A DNA stretch of 19,838 nt from Candidatus Nomurabacteria bacterium (GTDB lineage Bacteria > Patescibacteriota > Minisyncoccia > Phycocordibacterales > UBA1006): assembly GCA_029882015.1 (NCBI GenBank), contig JAOULM010000012.1, positions 1 through 19,838 on the forward strand. The letters are read 5' to 3'. The notes under the pieces are model-generated. The model was not told the origin of the DNA. It saw only the letters and a program-made list of their open reading frames with translations, and searched no databases. Shown one piece after another: positions 11,233 to 18,788 of the stretch; position 1 is the stretch's first letter; every line of letters starts with the position of its first letter. Position numbers and translations under genes: made by a program.

Positions 11233-12780
11233 ATGGCATCTACTTTTTCGCGTGTGTATTCTGCGCAACCTTTTAATTTGCGAGGGCAAATAATTACCGT
11301 CGAGCTAGATATCACCAACGGACTGCACTCGTTCAATATTGTTGGGCTACCAGACAAAGCCGTCGAGGAAGCTCGCGACCGCGTGGGCTCGGCAATTAAA
11401 AACAGCGGGTTCAAATCCCCTAAAACCAAAAATCAAAAACTGGTCGTGTCGCTAGCACCAGCAGAAATAAAAAAAGAAGGACCATTTTTCGATATAGCAA
11501 TCGCGATGGGATATCTGTTGTCGGCAAACGAAATAGAATTTAACCCCGAGGGAAAATTATTTGTTGGCGAGCTATCATTAAACGGTGACGTTCTGCCGGT
11601 TCGTGGAATGTTGCCTATCGCTCAGTCTGCAAAGGAAAAAGGTTTCACTGAATTATTCGTTCCGGTTGGCAACGCCGTCGAGGCAGCATTGATCAACGGC
11701 ATAACCGTGTACCCGATAGAATCTTTGGATCAACTTATTAAACACTTGGACGAGCAACTATTGGACACTGATCCAGAAACAGGGGAATCAGTTCGTGGAA
11801 AACAAATCGAACCACAACCCCAGACTATGGTCGGTCAGGAGATCAAAACGACGCGTTCGATGATTGATTTTGCAGATGTTCGCGGACAAGAAACCGCAAA
11901 ACGTGGATTGGAAATGGCCGCCGCAGGCGGTCATAATGTTGCCATGCATGGACCACCAGGAACAGGGAAAACCATGCTCGCAAAGGCCTTTGCGCATATT
12001 CTGCCAGCGCTGGATTTGGATGATGCCTTGGAGGTCACCGGAATTCACAGTGTTGCCGGGACTTTGGATTCGTCTATTATTACAACTCCGCCATTTCGGT
12101 CGCCTCATCATACGGCCAGCTACGTTTCTATTATTGGTGGTGGGGCAACACCAAAACCCGGCGAAGTAACATTGGCACACAAAGGGGTTTTGTTTATGGA
12201 CGAATTCCCTGAATTTGAAAAACGAGTCTTGGAATCTTTACGTCAACCATTAGAAGACCGCGTGGTGAATATTTCTCGCGCCAAGGGGTCTGCGACATTT
12301 CCCACACAATTTATTTTGGTTGCAGCTCTGAATCCACCCGTTCATGACGCAACCGCCGCCGAGATAGCCAGACACAAGCGGAAAATATCTGGGCCGATTA
12401 TCGACCGCATAGATATGTGGTTTGCTGTCGAACATATTGATTATGAAAAATTGTCCGACCGGGATTTTGCACGAGGCGAGAATTCGGACGCCATACGCGA
12501 TCGTGTTATTGGTGCGCGCGAGCGTCAGCGAGCGCGCTTTGCAGACATGAACAGTGGTGTAAAATTAAACAGCCAGATGTCAGTCAAAGAATTAGATAAA
12601 TTTGATATTGATCCCGAGGTCACTACGATTTTGAATGACAGTGCAAAAAAATTAAAACTGTCACCCCGCAGTTACCACCGCGTTATTAAATTGGCACGCA
12701 CCATTGCCGATCTAGATGAATCAGACAAAATAAAAACGCCCCACATATTGGAGGCGTTAAGTTATAGACCTAGGGAATAA
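11233..12780 (+). CDS. comM: YifB/ComM family AAA+ ATPase (Mg-chelatase-like)
   Basis: A 515-residue AAA+ protein. ComM is a hexameric helicase that promotes branch migration when transformed DNA is integrated. Residues 1-170 are the N-terminal ChlI-type domain. Then come Walker A GPPGTGKT (240-247), the RSPHHTAS motif (289-296), Walker B VLFMDE (319-324), sensor ALNP (365-368), ISGPIIDRID (385-394), and the C-terminal Mg-chelatase helical domain with SPRSYHR (477-483). Unlike most homologues, the region after ALNP lacks the CPCG...C-x-C cysteine cluster; it reads PPVHDATAAEIARHKRK. Near-leaderless start. With the downstream prepilin it may indicate natural competence, but no ComEC is seen. 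Confidence 0.93.
   Translation: MASTFSRVYSAQPFNLRGQIITVELDITNGLHSFNIVGLPDKAVEEARDRVGSAIKNSGFKSPKTKNQKLVVSLAPAEIKKEGPFFDIAIAMGYLLSANEIEFNPEGKLFVGELSLNGDVLPVRGMLPIAQSAKEKGFTELFVPVGNAVEAALINGITVYPIESLDQLIKHLDEQLLDTDPETGESVRGKQIEPQPQTMVGQEIKTTRSMIDFADVRGQETAKRGLEMAAAGGHNVAMHGPPGTGKTMLAKAFAHILPALDLDDALEVTGIHSVAGTLDSSIITTPPFRSPHHTASYVSIIGGGATPKPGEVTLAHKGVLFMDEFPEFEKRVLESLRQPLEDRVVNISRAKGSATFPTQFILVAALNPPVHDATAAEIARHKRKISGPIIDRIDMWFAVEHIDYEKLSDRDFARGENSDAIRDRVIGARERQRARFADMNSGVKLNSQMSVKELDKFDIDPEVTTILNDSAKKLKLSPRSYHRVIKLARTIADLDESDKIKTPHILEALSYRPRE
12735..12758 (-). terminator. Terminator of the 12785-13363 gene, inside yifB
   Basis: AACGCC and GGCGTT arms with a 12-nt loop, followed on the minus strand by TTTTATTTTG. 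It overlaps the convergent yifB coding end. Confidence 0.55.
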
Positions 12781-12784
12781 GGTT

Positions 12785-13363
12785 TTAATGAGTATTAAAA
12801 GCTTTTACCTTTGGTTTTTTTAATTCTGCCAAGTCCTTTTCTAGCTGCTCAATCCTGGATCCCTGTTGTTGGACAAGGGATTGCAATTCTTTCACTTGAT
12901 ATTCCAAGGACATTTCAAAAGTTAATTCAAGACCTCTAATAGAATCCATATCCAGCGTTAGTCCTGTCAGGACTACTGGCTTGCTGGTATAGCTATCTTT
13001 CCCAACCATATTATCGGTTGGGTTATTTCCGGTTGGAGGAAGATAATCTTTACCCATCGAAAGCGCCAAAGTAACATATTCATCTGTACAACCATCTTGG
13101 CTATGGTTTGCAATATCACAAAAGCAATCTTGCGCATCACCAATAATAACTTTTCCTGATTCTAGTTCCATACATTTACATTCAGGATATCTACTATCTC
13201 CAGACTCATGAGCTGGATGATTCTGTTTCATCTCGGTGTTTTGATTTTTGTGAATCTCCATGGTCATGGCTAAGTCATAAGAATCATGTGTTTGTGCTGT
13301 TCCTGGAACGGCGGCAAACATTGATAACGCAAGCATTATCATAAAAGCTGTAATTTGTTTCAT
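12785..13363 (-). CDS. Secreted protein with C-terminal coiled coil
   Basis: A 192-residue protein. Residues 1-23 form a signal peptide (hydrophobic core 5-18, ending GTAQ). Six cysteines cluster at 62-92 (C-K-C at 62-64, C-F-C at 80-82, C92) as in disulfide-rich extracellular proteins. Residues 153-183 form a heptad-rich coiled coil (VKELQSLVQQQGSRIEQLEK), resembling the trimerising tails of Bacteroidota surface proteins. A PxTG-like LPPTG at 108-112 is mid-protein and not a sortase signal. Promoter TTGACA-N17-TAAAGT; the leader contains AAAAGGAAC about 11 nt before the ATG, a possible Shine-Dalgarno sequence. Function unknown. Confidence 0.7.
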   Translation of the reverse strand: MKQITAFMIMLALSMFAAVPGTAQTHDSYDLAMTMEIHKNQNTEMKQNHPAHESGDSRYPECKCMELESGKVIIGDAQDCFCDIANHSQDGCTDEYVTLALSMGKDYLPPTGNNPTDNMVGKDSYTSKPVVLTGLTLDMDSIRGLELTFEMSLEYQVKELQSLVQQQGSRIEQLEKDLAELKKPKVKAFNTH

Positions 13364-13380
13364 CTTTTAAGTTCCTTTTA

Positions 13381-13409
13381 ACTTTACTTGTTCCAATGCA
13401 GAGTGTCAA
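13381..13409 (-). promoter_or_regulatory. Promoter TTGACA-N17-TAAAGT
   Basis: On the minus strand the -35 is 13404-13409 and the -10 is 13381-13386, 17 nt before the ATG at 13363. TAnnGT class. Confidence 0.65.
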
Positions 13410-13418
13410 GAAAATAAA

Positions 13419-13440
13419 AAAGCCCCTTTGTTTGGGCTTT
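13419..13440 (-). terminator. Terminator of the LysM-M23 gene
   Basis: AAAGCCC and GGGCTTT arms, followed on the minus strand by TTTTATTTTC. It lies about 105 nt after the stop codon. Confidence 0.75.
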
Positions 13441-13545
13441 TAAAATTTATATATTTATTTAACTATCGTCTTTAAAATATAATCACTTTGTTCTTTATTT
13501 ATAATATCCTCCGCATAAGATAAACATAATCGCCCTGCTCTTTGT

Positions 13546-14658
13546 TTATCTAAAAATACTTGAACTAATGGCAACGGGTCCATTGTTTCGACGGACTTCA
13601 AAGTGAACATGAGGTCCGGTTGACTGTCCTGTTGATCCAACATATCCGATTACGTCACCTTCGTTAACATATTGCCCTGATGAAACTGCAACGCGTGACA
13701 TGTGCGCATACAAAGTATCATTTGCCCCATGATCAATAACAACATACAATCCGTAACCTCCACCCCATCCTGATTTCACCGCACGTTTAATAGTTCCTGA
13801 CCCAGCAGCATAGATTGGTTCGCCGGTATATCCGTCCAAATCGATTCCTTTGTGGGTACTTCGTTTTCCTGTAACAGGATGAGTACGCATTCCGTACCCG
13901 CTGACTAATTTACCTGGAATAGGTCGTCGGAACATTCCTGTTAACGAAGAAGATGAAACAGCAGAAGAAGGCCGAATTTGCGTTGTTGTGGTTGTTCGCG
14001 GCTTTGGCGCCGAGATTGTTTTACCTCCTGGGATAAACAGTTTTGTGGCTATGGCGATTTTTGATGTGTCTAATATATAGTTAAAGCTGGCGATGTCACC
14101 CTCGCTGACGTTAAATTTCTTGGCAATAGAAGTCAAAGTGTCATTTTTTGCAACAGAATATTCCACACCATCAACAGGTGGGATAGTTAGCTTTTGCCCT
14201 GGTTTTATTACTGATTTAGATGACAAGTTATTGGCTGTTCGTATGGTTGATGTGCTGACATCAAATAATTCGGCAATACGCCCCAAAGTATCTCCGTCTC
14301 TGACGGTATAGACACTCTCGTCGTCTTTTGTGGATGGTAATAGATATGACTCGTTTGGTGTCCCAGAAGGCCCAACACTGGCTATGAGCGAGCTGGGCGA
14401 GAACGTAGACGGAGACAAAGGAACGACTGGGCCACCAACACCAGCGCTTGTTTGGGCGTTGGTGCGGGCAGATAATAGTCTCATTGACTGAGAATTATCA
14501 ACATTTTGTGAAAAAGCAGAGTTTTGACTGTATGTTCTGGCGATAATTCTGGCGGATACAGTGGTTGGGATAGCAATAGCTGTAATTATCAGTAAAACAA
14601 AACCAACCTTTTTATTAAAAAGGTTGGAAATGCTCGCTTTCAGCGCGTTTCGTTTCAA
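13546..14658 (-). CDS. LysM-M23 peptidoglycan endopeptidase
   Basis: A 370-residue envelope peptidase that should cleave peptide cross-bridges in peptidoglycan. Membrane anchor or uncleaved signal at 19-37; a low-complexity Ser/Thr/Pro linker; LysM 1 (117-160) and LysM 2 (167-210) for glycan binding; a Thr/Ser linker (211-240); and the M23 LytM-type domain (246-360). Zinc ligands H269 and D273 (HKGID), H352 of HVH, and the conserved H319 and H350 are all present, so it should be active. The start is a TTG at 14656-14658, chosen because AAGGAAA lies just upstream, one of the few clear Shine-Dalgarno sequences here. The C-terminus ends soon after the catalytic domain; another frame continues past it. 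Confidence 0.9.
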   Translation of the reverse strand: MKRNALKASISNLFNKKVGFVLLIITAIAIPTTVSARIIARTYSQNSAFSQNVDNSQSMRLLSARTNAQTSAGVGGPVVPLSPSTFSPSSLIASVGPSGTPNESYLLPSTKDDESVYTVRDGDTLGRIAELFDVSTSTIRTANNLSSKSVIKPGQKLTIPPVDGVEYSVAKNDTLTSIAKKFNVSEGDIASFNYILDTSKIAIATKLFIPGGKTISAPKPRTTTTTQIRPSSAVSSSSLTGMFRRPIPGKLVSGYGMRTHPVTGKRSTHKGIDLDGYTGEPIYAAGSGTIKRAVKSGWGGGYGLYVVIDHGANDTLYAHMSRVAVSSGQYVNEGDVIGYVGSTGQSTGPHVHFEVRRNNGPVAISSSIFR

Positions 14659-14676
14659 TATTTCCTTCGAGGTTGG
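14603..14676 (-). promoter_or_regulatory. Possible attenuator at the start of the LysM-M23 gene
   Basis: On the minus strand a CCAACCT in the leader (14670-14676) and a CCAACCT in the coding region (14621-14627) both match one AGGTTGG (14603-14609). The second pairing forms an 11-bp hairpin (14603-14627) followed by TTTTGTTTT. The arrangement resembles alternative terminator and antiterminator folds. Inference only. Confidence 0.3.
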
Positions 14677-15039
14677 ACTTTCCCCCTCGATATCTTGTTG
14701 GTTTTTTGTGATAAGCCGTAAGACTTGATTGATATAATTTTCCCTTTAAAATGCTATAAACCCTAGTATTTTAAAGAAAAAACCAACCGCTCGTTACATC
14801 CGTGATCCTGGTTGTTTTTATCAATAGACACAGCATTATCCAGATTTTGGACCAAAAAGCAAGCTTTTCAGTATTTCTGAATGCGCACACCGTGATATCT
14901 ATAATGGTAGCAGTCCTGCGCGAGGGGTCAATGGGCAAAATGTGGATAGCAACATTGGTGATTTTTGTCAAAATTAGTAAAAAAATGGTAGAATAAATGG
15001 GTTGAAGATGATTAGAAATTTAAATTTTAAATATATTTT
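14677..15039. other. Intergenic region between divergent genes
   Basis: About 360 nt without a credible gene. It holds the leader of the LysM-M23 gene, an imperfect hairpin with T-run (about 14777-14819), a single DnaA-box-like TGTGGATAG (14940-14948) that I regard as chance, and the promoter of the 15040 gene. I cannot assign an RNA gene. Confidence 0.4.
14965..14994 (+). promoter_or_regulatory. Promoter TTGTCA-N18-TAGAAT
   Basis: -35 at 14965-14970 and -10 at 14989-14994, about 45 nt before the ATG at 15040. The leader is A/T-rich without a Shine-Dalgarno sequence. Confidence 0.45.
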
Positions 15040-15315
15040 ATGGGATTCATGGAAATGCTCGGGTTTAGAAAAAACAAAGAAGACGTGGGAGGTGGGGCAA
15101 CAGCAAACGTTGCAGAGGGAACACCAGATTTGAAAACAGAAGACACACCAGCAGATTTAGCAACTCATCGGTCTAATGTTAACGAGCAAAAAGCCAATGA
15201 GTTAAAAAGTGACTTGGGTCTTGCTCCGGAAGCTACACATGCAGAGGTTATGGATGCCGTAGATGCAGGGCAAATGCCAACAGGAGAAGAAATAAAAGAA
15301 GACATCGCCGCGTAA
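15040..15315 (+). CDS. Small acidic hypothetical protein
   Basis: A 91-residue protein with a short amphipathic N-terminus (MGFMEMLGFRKNKED) followed by a glycine/alanine-rich, strongly acidic and probably disordered body; no cysteine. No family recognised. The N-terminus could be a membrane-surface anchor, which is a guess. It has its own promoter and a terminator immediately after the stop, so it is a single-gene unit. Confidence 0.6.
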   Translation: MGFMEMLGFRKNKEDVGGGATANVAEGTPDLKTEDTPADLATHRSNVNEQKANELKSDLGLAPEATHAEVMDAVDAGQMPTGEEIKEDIAA

Positions 15316-15347
15316 TTAAAAAACTGTCTCCGGGCAGTTTTTTAATT
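15314..15347 (+). terminator. Terminator of the 15040-15315 gene
   Basis: AATTAAAAAACTG pairs with CAGTTTTTTAATT across an 8-nt loop; the T-run lies in the right arm. Confidence 0.85.
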
Positions 15348-15389
15348 ATTTATATGCAAAACAGCGAGGTCAAAATGAATTTTGGGGTG

Positions 15390-15398
15390 TGGTACAAT
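15390..15398 (+). promoter_or_regulatory. Extended -10 promoter, near-leaderless
   Basis: TGG-TACAAT ends 10 nt before the ATG at 15409. This supports that ATG over an in-frame TTG at 15382, which lies upstream of the -10 box. Confidence 0.5.
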
Positions 15399-15408
15399 TC
15401 AATCTCTT

Positions 15409-17352
15409 ATGAACTATCTGGATGGATTAAATGACGAACAAAAACAGGCGGTCCTGCATATTGATGGACCGCTTTTGATTGTGGCCGGGGCGGGAACAGG
15501 AAAAACCAAAACCATTACTCATCGCATTTACCACTTGATTCAATCGGGTGTCGATCCGCGTGCAATACTTGCGATTACATTTACAAACAAAGCTGCTGCA
15601 GAAATGCTGGAACGTATCCGAGCAATGCACAGCGAGGGCGACACCCAACCCATGATGAAAACATTTCACTCGCTGGGTGTGTATCTATTGCGTCGGCATG
15701 CTGACGTGTTGGGATATTCAAAATGGTTTACGATTTTAGACTCGGCAGATTCATTGTCTATGGTTAAACGTGCAATGGAGGCGCGCGACATTAATCCAAA
15801 ACAGTGGGACCCAAAACGTATTCGAAATATGATTTCCAGTCAAAAGGGAAATGCAATTTCACATCTGGATTTTGCGGGTGGGGCTGACAGCGAGTTGGGA
15901 AATATTGTCGCAGAAATTTGGACCAAGTACGAGGAAATGTTGAAACGAGCTAGCGCATTTGATTTTGACGATTTGTTAGTAAAAGCGTATGAATTATTAC
16001 GTGACCACAAGAATATCCGTGATTTATATAGGAAATATTGGCGCTATGTCCATGTTGATGAATACCAGGATACCAATGAAATACAATATAAATTGGCAAA
16101 ATTGCTGACGGGGGACAACATGAATATTTGTGTCGTTGGTGATGGTGATCAGAATATTTATTCATGGCGCGGAGCAAACATAAAAAATATTCTGAATTTT
16201 GAAAAAGATTTTCCCGGAGCAAAATCAATCGCGCTGAAAAAAAATTATCGTTCAACTAAAACTATTTTATCCGCTGCGGATGAAATTATTCGCAAAAACA
16301 AAAAACGTTTAGACCGAGAATTAATAACAGACAATGAACAGGGGAATGCGATTACAATTTATACTGCATTTTCTGAAACAGACGAGGCGGCATGGGTTGC
16401 CGGACATGTGCAAGGTCTGATCGAGATGGGGACCGAGCCTCGTGATATTGCAATTTTGTTTCGAACCAATTTTCAATCACGAGTCATGGAAGAATCGTTC
16501 TTGCAATTACAAATTCCGTATCAGGTTTTGGGAACAAAATTTTTTGACCGCAAAGAAGTCAAAGACACTGTTGCATATTTGCGCGCTGCACTGAATCCAG
16601 ATTCACTGCCCGACATTGCGCGAACCATCAACGAACCAAAACGTGGACTGGGCAAAGCCAGTGTTACCAAAATTTTTGCAAACCAGTTGGAACAATTGTC
16701 TCCGGGGGCGGCAAAAAAATATGACGAGTATCAAAAAATATTATCTGATATTTCAGATTATGCTAGGAAAAATACTCCGGCCGACACGATTAAATATGTC
16801 ATGCGGATTAGCGGTTACGAAGACATGCTAAAAAATGGTTCAGCCGATGATATCGAGCGATTGGAAAACTTGAAAGAACTAGTAACGTTCGCATCGCGTT
16901 ACGAAATGGTTGCGGTTGATCCCGACATGGGTGACCCGATGTTGCAGGTTTTAACAGTCATGCTAGAAGACGTAGCGTTGATGTCCGACCAAGACAAAAT
17001 CAAAGACGGCCCAGAGGGGTTAAATGCTGTTCGTCTGATGACCATACATGCATCCAAGGGGTTGGAATTTCGATATGTTTTCATCGTTGGGCTCGAACAG
17101 GGATTATTCCCCAGTGATATTGGTGGAAACGAGAACCGAGACGACGAGGAAGAACGCCGTTTAATGTATGTGGCGATAACCCGAGCCAAGGAGAAATTAT
17201 ATATGTCCCACGCCCAAATTCGCCGTATTTTCGGTGAACAGCGAATTCAGGAACCCAGCGAGTTTTTGTCTGATATTCCCGATAAATTGTTTGAAATACA
17301 GGGTTTTGGAGGGGGTGGAGACCCCGAAAAGACCGTATATTTGGATTGGTAG
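15409..17352 (+). CDS. pcrA: UvrD/PcrA-type superfamily 1 DNA helicase
   Basis: A 647-residue 3'-5' DNA helicase for repair and for clearing replication or transcription blocks. Motifs in order: Q-motif region LNDEQKQAV (7-15), Walker A GAGTGKT (27-33), Ia TFTNKAA (57-63), II VDEYQDT (216-222), III GDGDQNIYSWRGA (244-256), IV NYRST (279-283) with FRTNFQSR further on, V HASKGLEF, and VI YVAITRAKEKL. The C-terminus stops soon after motif VI (ending EKTVYLDW), so the Tudor-like tail of E. coli UvrD or PcrA, which contacts RNA polymerase, is short or missing. Assignment to UvrD versus PcrA versus Rep is not certain. Monocistronic with its own extended -10. Confidence 0.93.
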   Translation: MNYLDGLNDEQKQAVLHIDGPLLIVAGAGTGKTKTITHRIYHLIQSGVDPRAILAITFTNKAAAEMLERIRAMHSEGDTQPMMKTFHSLGVYLLRRHADVLGYSKWFTILDSADSLSMVKRAMEARDINPKQWDPKRIRNMISSQKGNAISHLDFAGGADSELGNIVAEIWTKYEEMLKRASAFDFDDLLVKAYELLRDHKNIRDLYRKYWRYVHVDEYQDTNEIQYKLAKLLTGDNMNICVVGDGDQNIYSWRGANIKNILNFEKDFPGAKSIALKKNYRSTKTILSAADEIIRKNKKRLDRELITDNEQGNAITIYTAFSETDEAAWVAGHVQGLIEMGTEPRDIAILFRTNFQSRVMEESFLQLQIPYQVLGTKFFDRKEVKDTVAYLRAALNPDSLPDIARTINEPKRGLGKASVTKIFANQLEQLSPGAAKKYDEYQKILSDISDYARKNTPADTIKYVMRISGYEDMLKNGSADDIERLENLKELVTFASRYEMVAVDPDMGDPMLQVLTVMLEDVALMSDQDKIKDGPEGLNAVRLMTIHASKGLEFRYVFIVGLEQGLFPSDIGGNENRDDEEERRLMYVAITRAKEKLYMSHAQIRRIFGEQRIQEPSEFLSDIPDKLFEIQGFGGGGDPEKTVYLDW

Positions 17353-17356
17353 GGTA

Positions 17357-17385
17357 TTGACAAATCACCTAAATAATGATATACT
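17357..17385 (+). promoter_or_regulatory. Consensus promoter TTGACA-N17-TATACT
   Basis: The best sigma-70-type promoter in the window, 5 nt after the helicase stop codon. It gives a leader of roughly 47 nt before the ATG at 17439, ending in A-rich sequence. Confidence 0.75.
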
Positions 17386-17438
17386 ATGTATAATAACCTT
17401 TAAATTTAAATAATCCAAAAACGAAAAAAACGAAAAAA

Positions 17439-17720
17439 ATGAAACTATCTGATACAAATACAAAGTACATAGTAGAAATTAAAACGGTAGCTCAAAATGA
17501 GCAAACCCTTAAAAAAATTAATAACCTTCAGTGGTGGAAAGATAACGACGAAGAAGGGAACAGCATGCTTTCATCTATTGGTTTAGATCAATATGGTGAA
17601 ATTATCGCTTTTGAAAGATGGTGTGAGAAAGAAAACTGTAGCTGTGATGGTTCGTGGTATGAAGGAAACAGGGAACTGGTTGAGGAATGGGTTGAAAGAC
17701 CTAAAGAGGCGAATGACTAA
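17439..17720 (+). CDS. Small hypothetical protein
   Basis: A 93-residue cytosolic protein with a beta-like N-terminus (TKYIVEIKTV), a WWKDNDEEGN segment and a C-terminal part rich in W and E. Three cysteines are close together (near 62, 67 and 69; C-E-K-E-N-C-S-C). That could bind a metal, but the pattern matches no zinc-finger I know. It has the strongest promoter of the window and its own terminator, so high expression is likely. Function unknown. Confidence 0.6.
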   Translation: MKLSDTNTKYIVEIKTVAQNEQTLKKINNLQWWKDNDEEGNSMLSSIGLDQYGEIIAFERWCEKENCSCDGSWYEGNRELVEEWVERPKEAND

Positions 17721-17744
17721 GAAAAACACATTAGCCTTAAAATT

Positions 17745-17775
17745 AAAGCCCCCCGTATTTTTGGGTGGCTTTTTT
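17745..17775 (+). terminator. Terminator of the 17439-17720 gene
   Basis: AAAGCC-CCC pairs with GGG-T-GGCTTT (one bulge) and continues into TTT. Its right arm is part of a segment repeated at 18776. Confidence 0.75.
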
Positions 17776-17831
17776 ATTTCCCAATTTCTGCTACGCTTGC
17801 ATATATGTCACCTATTTTTATTTCTTTGATT
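17763..17831 (+). repeat. Direct repeat copy A of the ZIP gene upstream segment
   Basis: About 70 nt, some 86% identical by eye to 18776-18846. It covers the right arm of a terminator, an extended -10 box and the first nine codons of the ZIP transporter gene (one base change in those 27 nt). It lies just before the methyltransferase gene. Confidence 0.75.
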
Positions 17832-17870
17832 TTATCTATTGATGGTGATATATTGTATATCATATTATGA
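17805..17870 (+). pseudogene. 21-codon ORF, truncated copy of the ZIP gene start
   Basis: It begins MSPIFISLI, identical to the ZIP protein's first nine residues, then diverges and stops at TGA. The TGA overlaps the methyltransferase start codon (ATGA at 17867-17870). It has a TGC-TACGCT box 7 nt upstream. Either a relic of a duplication or a coupled leader peptide. Confidence 0.5.
17826..17854 (+). promoter_or_regulatory. Promoter TTGATT-N17-TATATT
   Basis: It lies at the end of the direct repeat, ending 12 nt before the methyltransferase ATG at 17867, predicting a leader of about 6 nt. Confidence 0.45.
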
Positions 17871-18739
17871 AATTAGGTGAATCTTTTATTAAAGAGCTTG
17901 AAAATATAGAAGTAATTATCGATCCTGATCACAAGCAACCTTTAAATTTACGTGAATACTTAAACAGTGAAAATACTTTCGGTAAATATTTAGAATATGA
18001 ATATGATGAATATTTCTCGCATTCGAAATTCAAAGATTTCCAAAATGTTGTGGACAATACTATTTTGTCAGATAACATAAAGCCAGAATTAAAAGGAGAT
18101 ATTCTTGAGCTAGGGGCTGGTTCCTGTAAATTTTCTGCCGAATTATCAAAAATTCAAGATGTAAAAAGCATAACAGCGGTGGAGTTTAGCAAGGCCATGT
18201 TAACAAAAGTCGCCCCAAGAGTCGTTCTGCATTTAGGAGGGGATATAAGCAAGATCCGTTTTGTTGTGACTGATATGCACAAATCGTCGACTTTTAGTGA
18301 TAAAAAATATGATGTGATACTGTTTCATTCTGCACTGCACCATGTTTTTTTACCGCTATATCAGGTAAACTTTTGGCGCGATATGCTAAAAGAATATGGA
18401 AAAATAATATGTATTTCGGAGCCTGCAGTTTCAAATTTTTGCTTGCCAACAAAAAAGAATAAAAAATGGATAAGACATCAGATGCATCATCAGAGCCGCG
18501 GTAATAATGAAAATTTCTACAGAGCAGGTTTTTATAAATCTATATTTACCGAGTTTAATGATGATTTTGAATTTCAGTACCACACAATACCTCTTACAAT
18601 GTCTGTCTCAAATTCACGATTAAAAGTTTTCATAAAAAAGATTTTTAATAAATTAAAAGTTTATCGTTGGATTGGTAAATTACAACGAATAGCGTGGTTT
18701 CAGCCACTCTCTTTAAACTTTATTGCCAGGAAGAAATAA
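17867..18739 (+). CDS. Class I SAM-dependent methyltransferase
   Basis: A 290-residue protein with a Rossmann-type methyltransferase core. Motif I ILELGAGSCKFS (79-90) binds S-adenosylmethionine, the acidic strand end is AVEFS (104-108), then VTDMH (134-138) and motif IV YDVILFHSALHH (148-159). This HSALHH form is typical of the Methyltransf_11/12 group, which acts on small molecules, lipids or sugars. The N-terminal 75 residues and C-terminal helical region probably set substrate specificity; the substrate is unknown. The DNA is visibly more AT-rich than the flanking conserved genes, and the gene sits between two copies of the ZIP upstream segment. Both suggest insertion or transfer. Confidence 0.85.
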   Translation: MKLGESFIKELENIEVIIDPDHKQPLNLREYLNSENTFGKYLEYEYDEYFSHSKFKDFQNVVDNTILSDNIKPELKGDILELGAGSCKFSAELSKIQDVKSITAVEFSKAMLTKVAPRVVLHLGGDISKIRFVVTDMHKSSTFSDKKYDVILFHSALHHVFLPLYQVNFWRDMLKEYGKIICISEPAVSNFCLPTKKNKKWIRHQMHHQSRGNNENFYRAGFYKSIFTEFNDDFEFQYHTIPLTMSVSNSRLKVFIKKIFNKLKVYRWIGKLQRIAWFQPLSLNFIARKK

Positions 18740-18760
18740 AAAACTGAAAAATGCTGTAAG

Positions 18761-18788
18761 GTCGCTCAATTTATTGAGTGGCTTTTTT
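18761..18788 (+). terminator. Terminator of the methyltransferase gene
   Basis: A 9-bp stem with two G-T pairs (18761-18769 with 18774-18782) followed by TTTTTT. Confidence 0.7.

Noticed and set aside
13028..13042. LPPTG as a sortase motif in the secreted coiled-coil protein
   Set aside because: It lies mid-protein, with no following membrane helix or basic tail.
14940..14948. DnaA box at the 14.9 kb intergenic region
   Set aside because: A single 8/9 match with no cluster is expected by chance.
14771..14996. Short ORFs on both strands in the 14.7-15.0 kb gap
   Set aside because: They overlap each other and a promoter, have no family features and no start signals.
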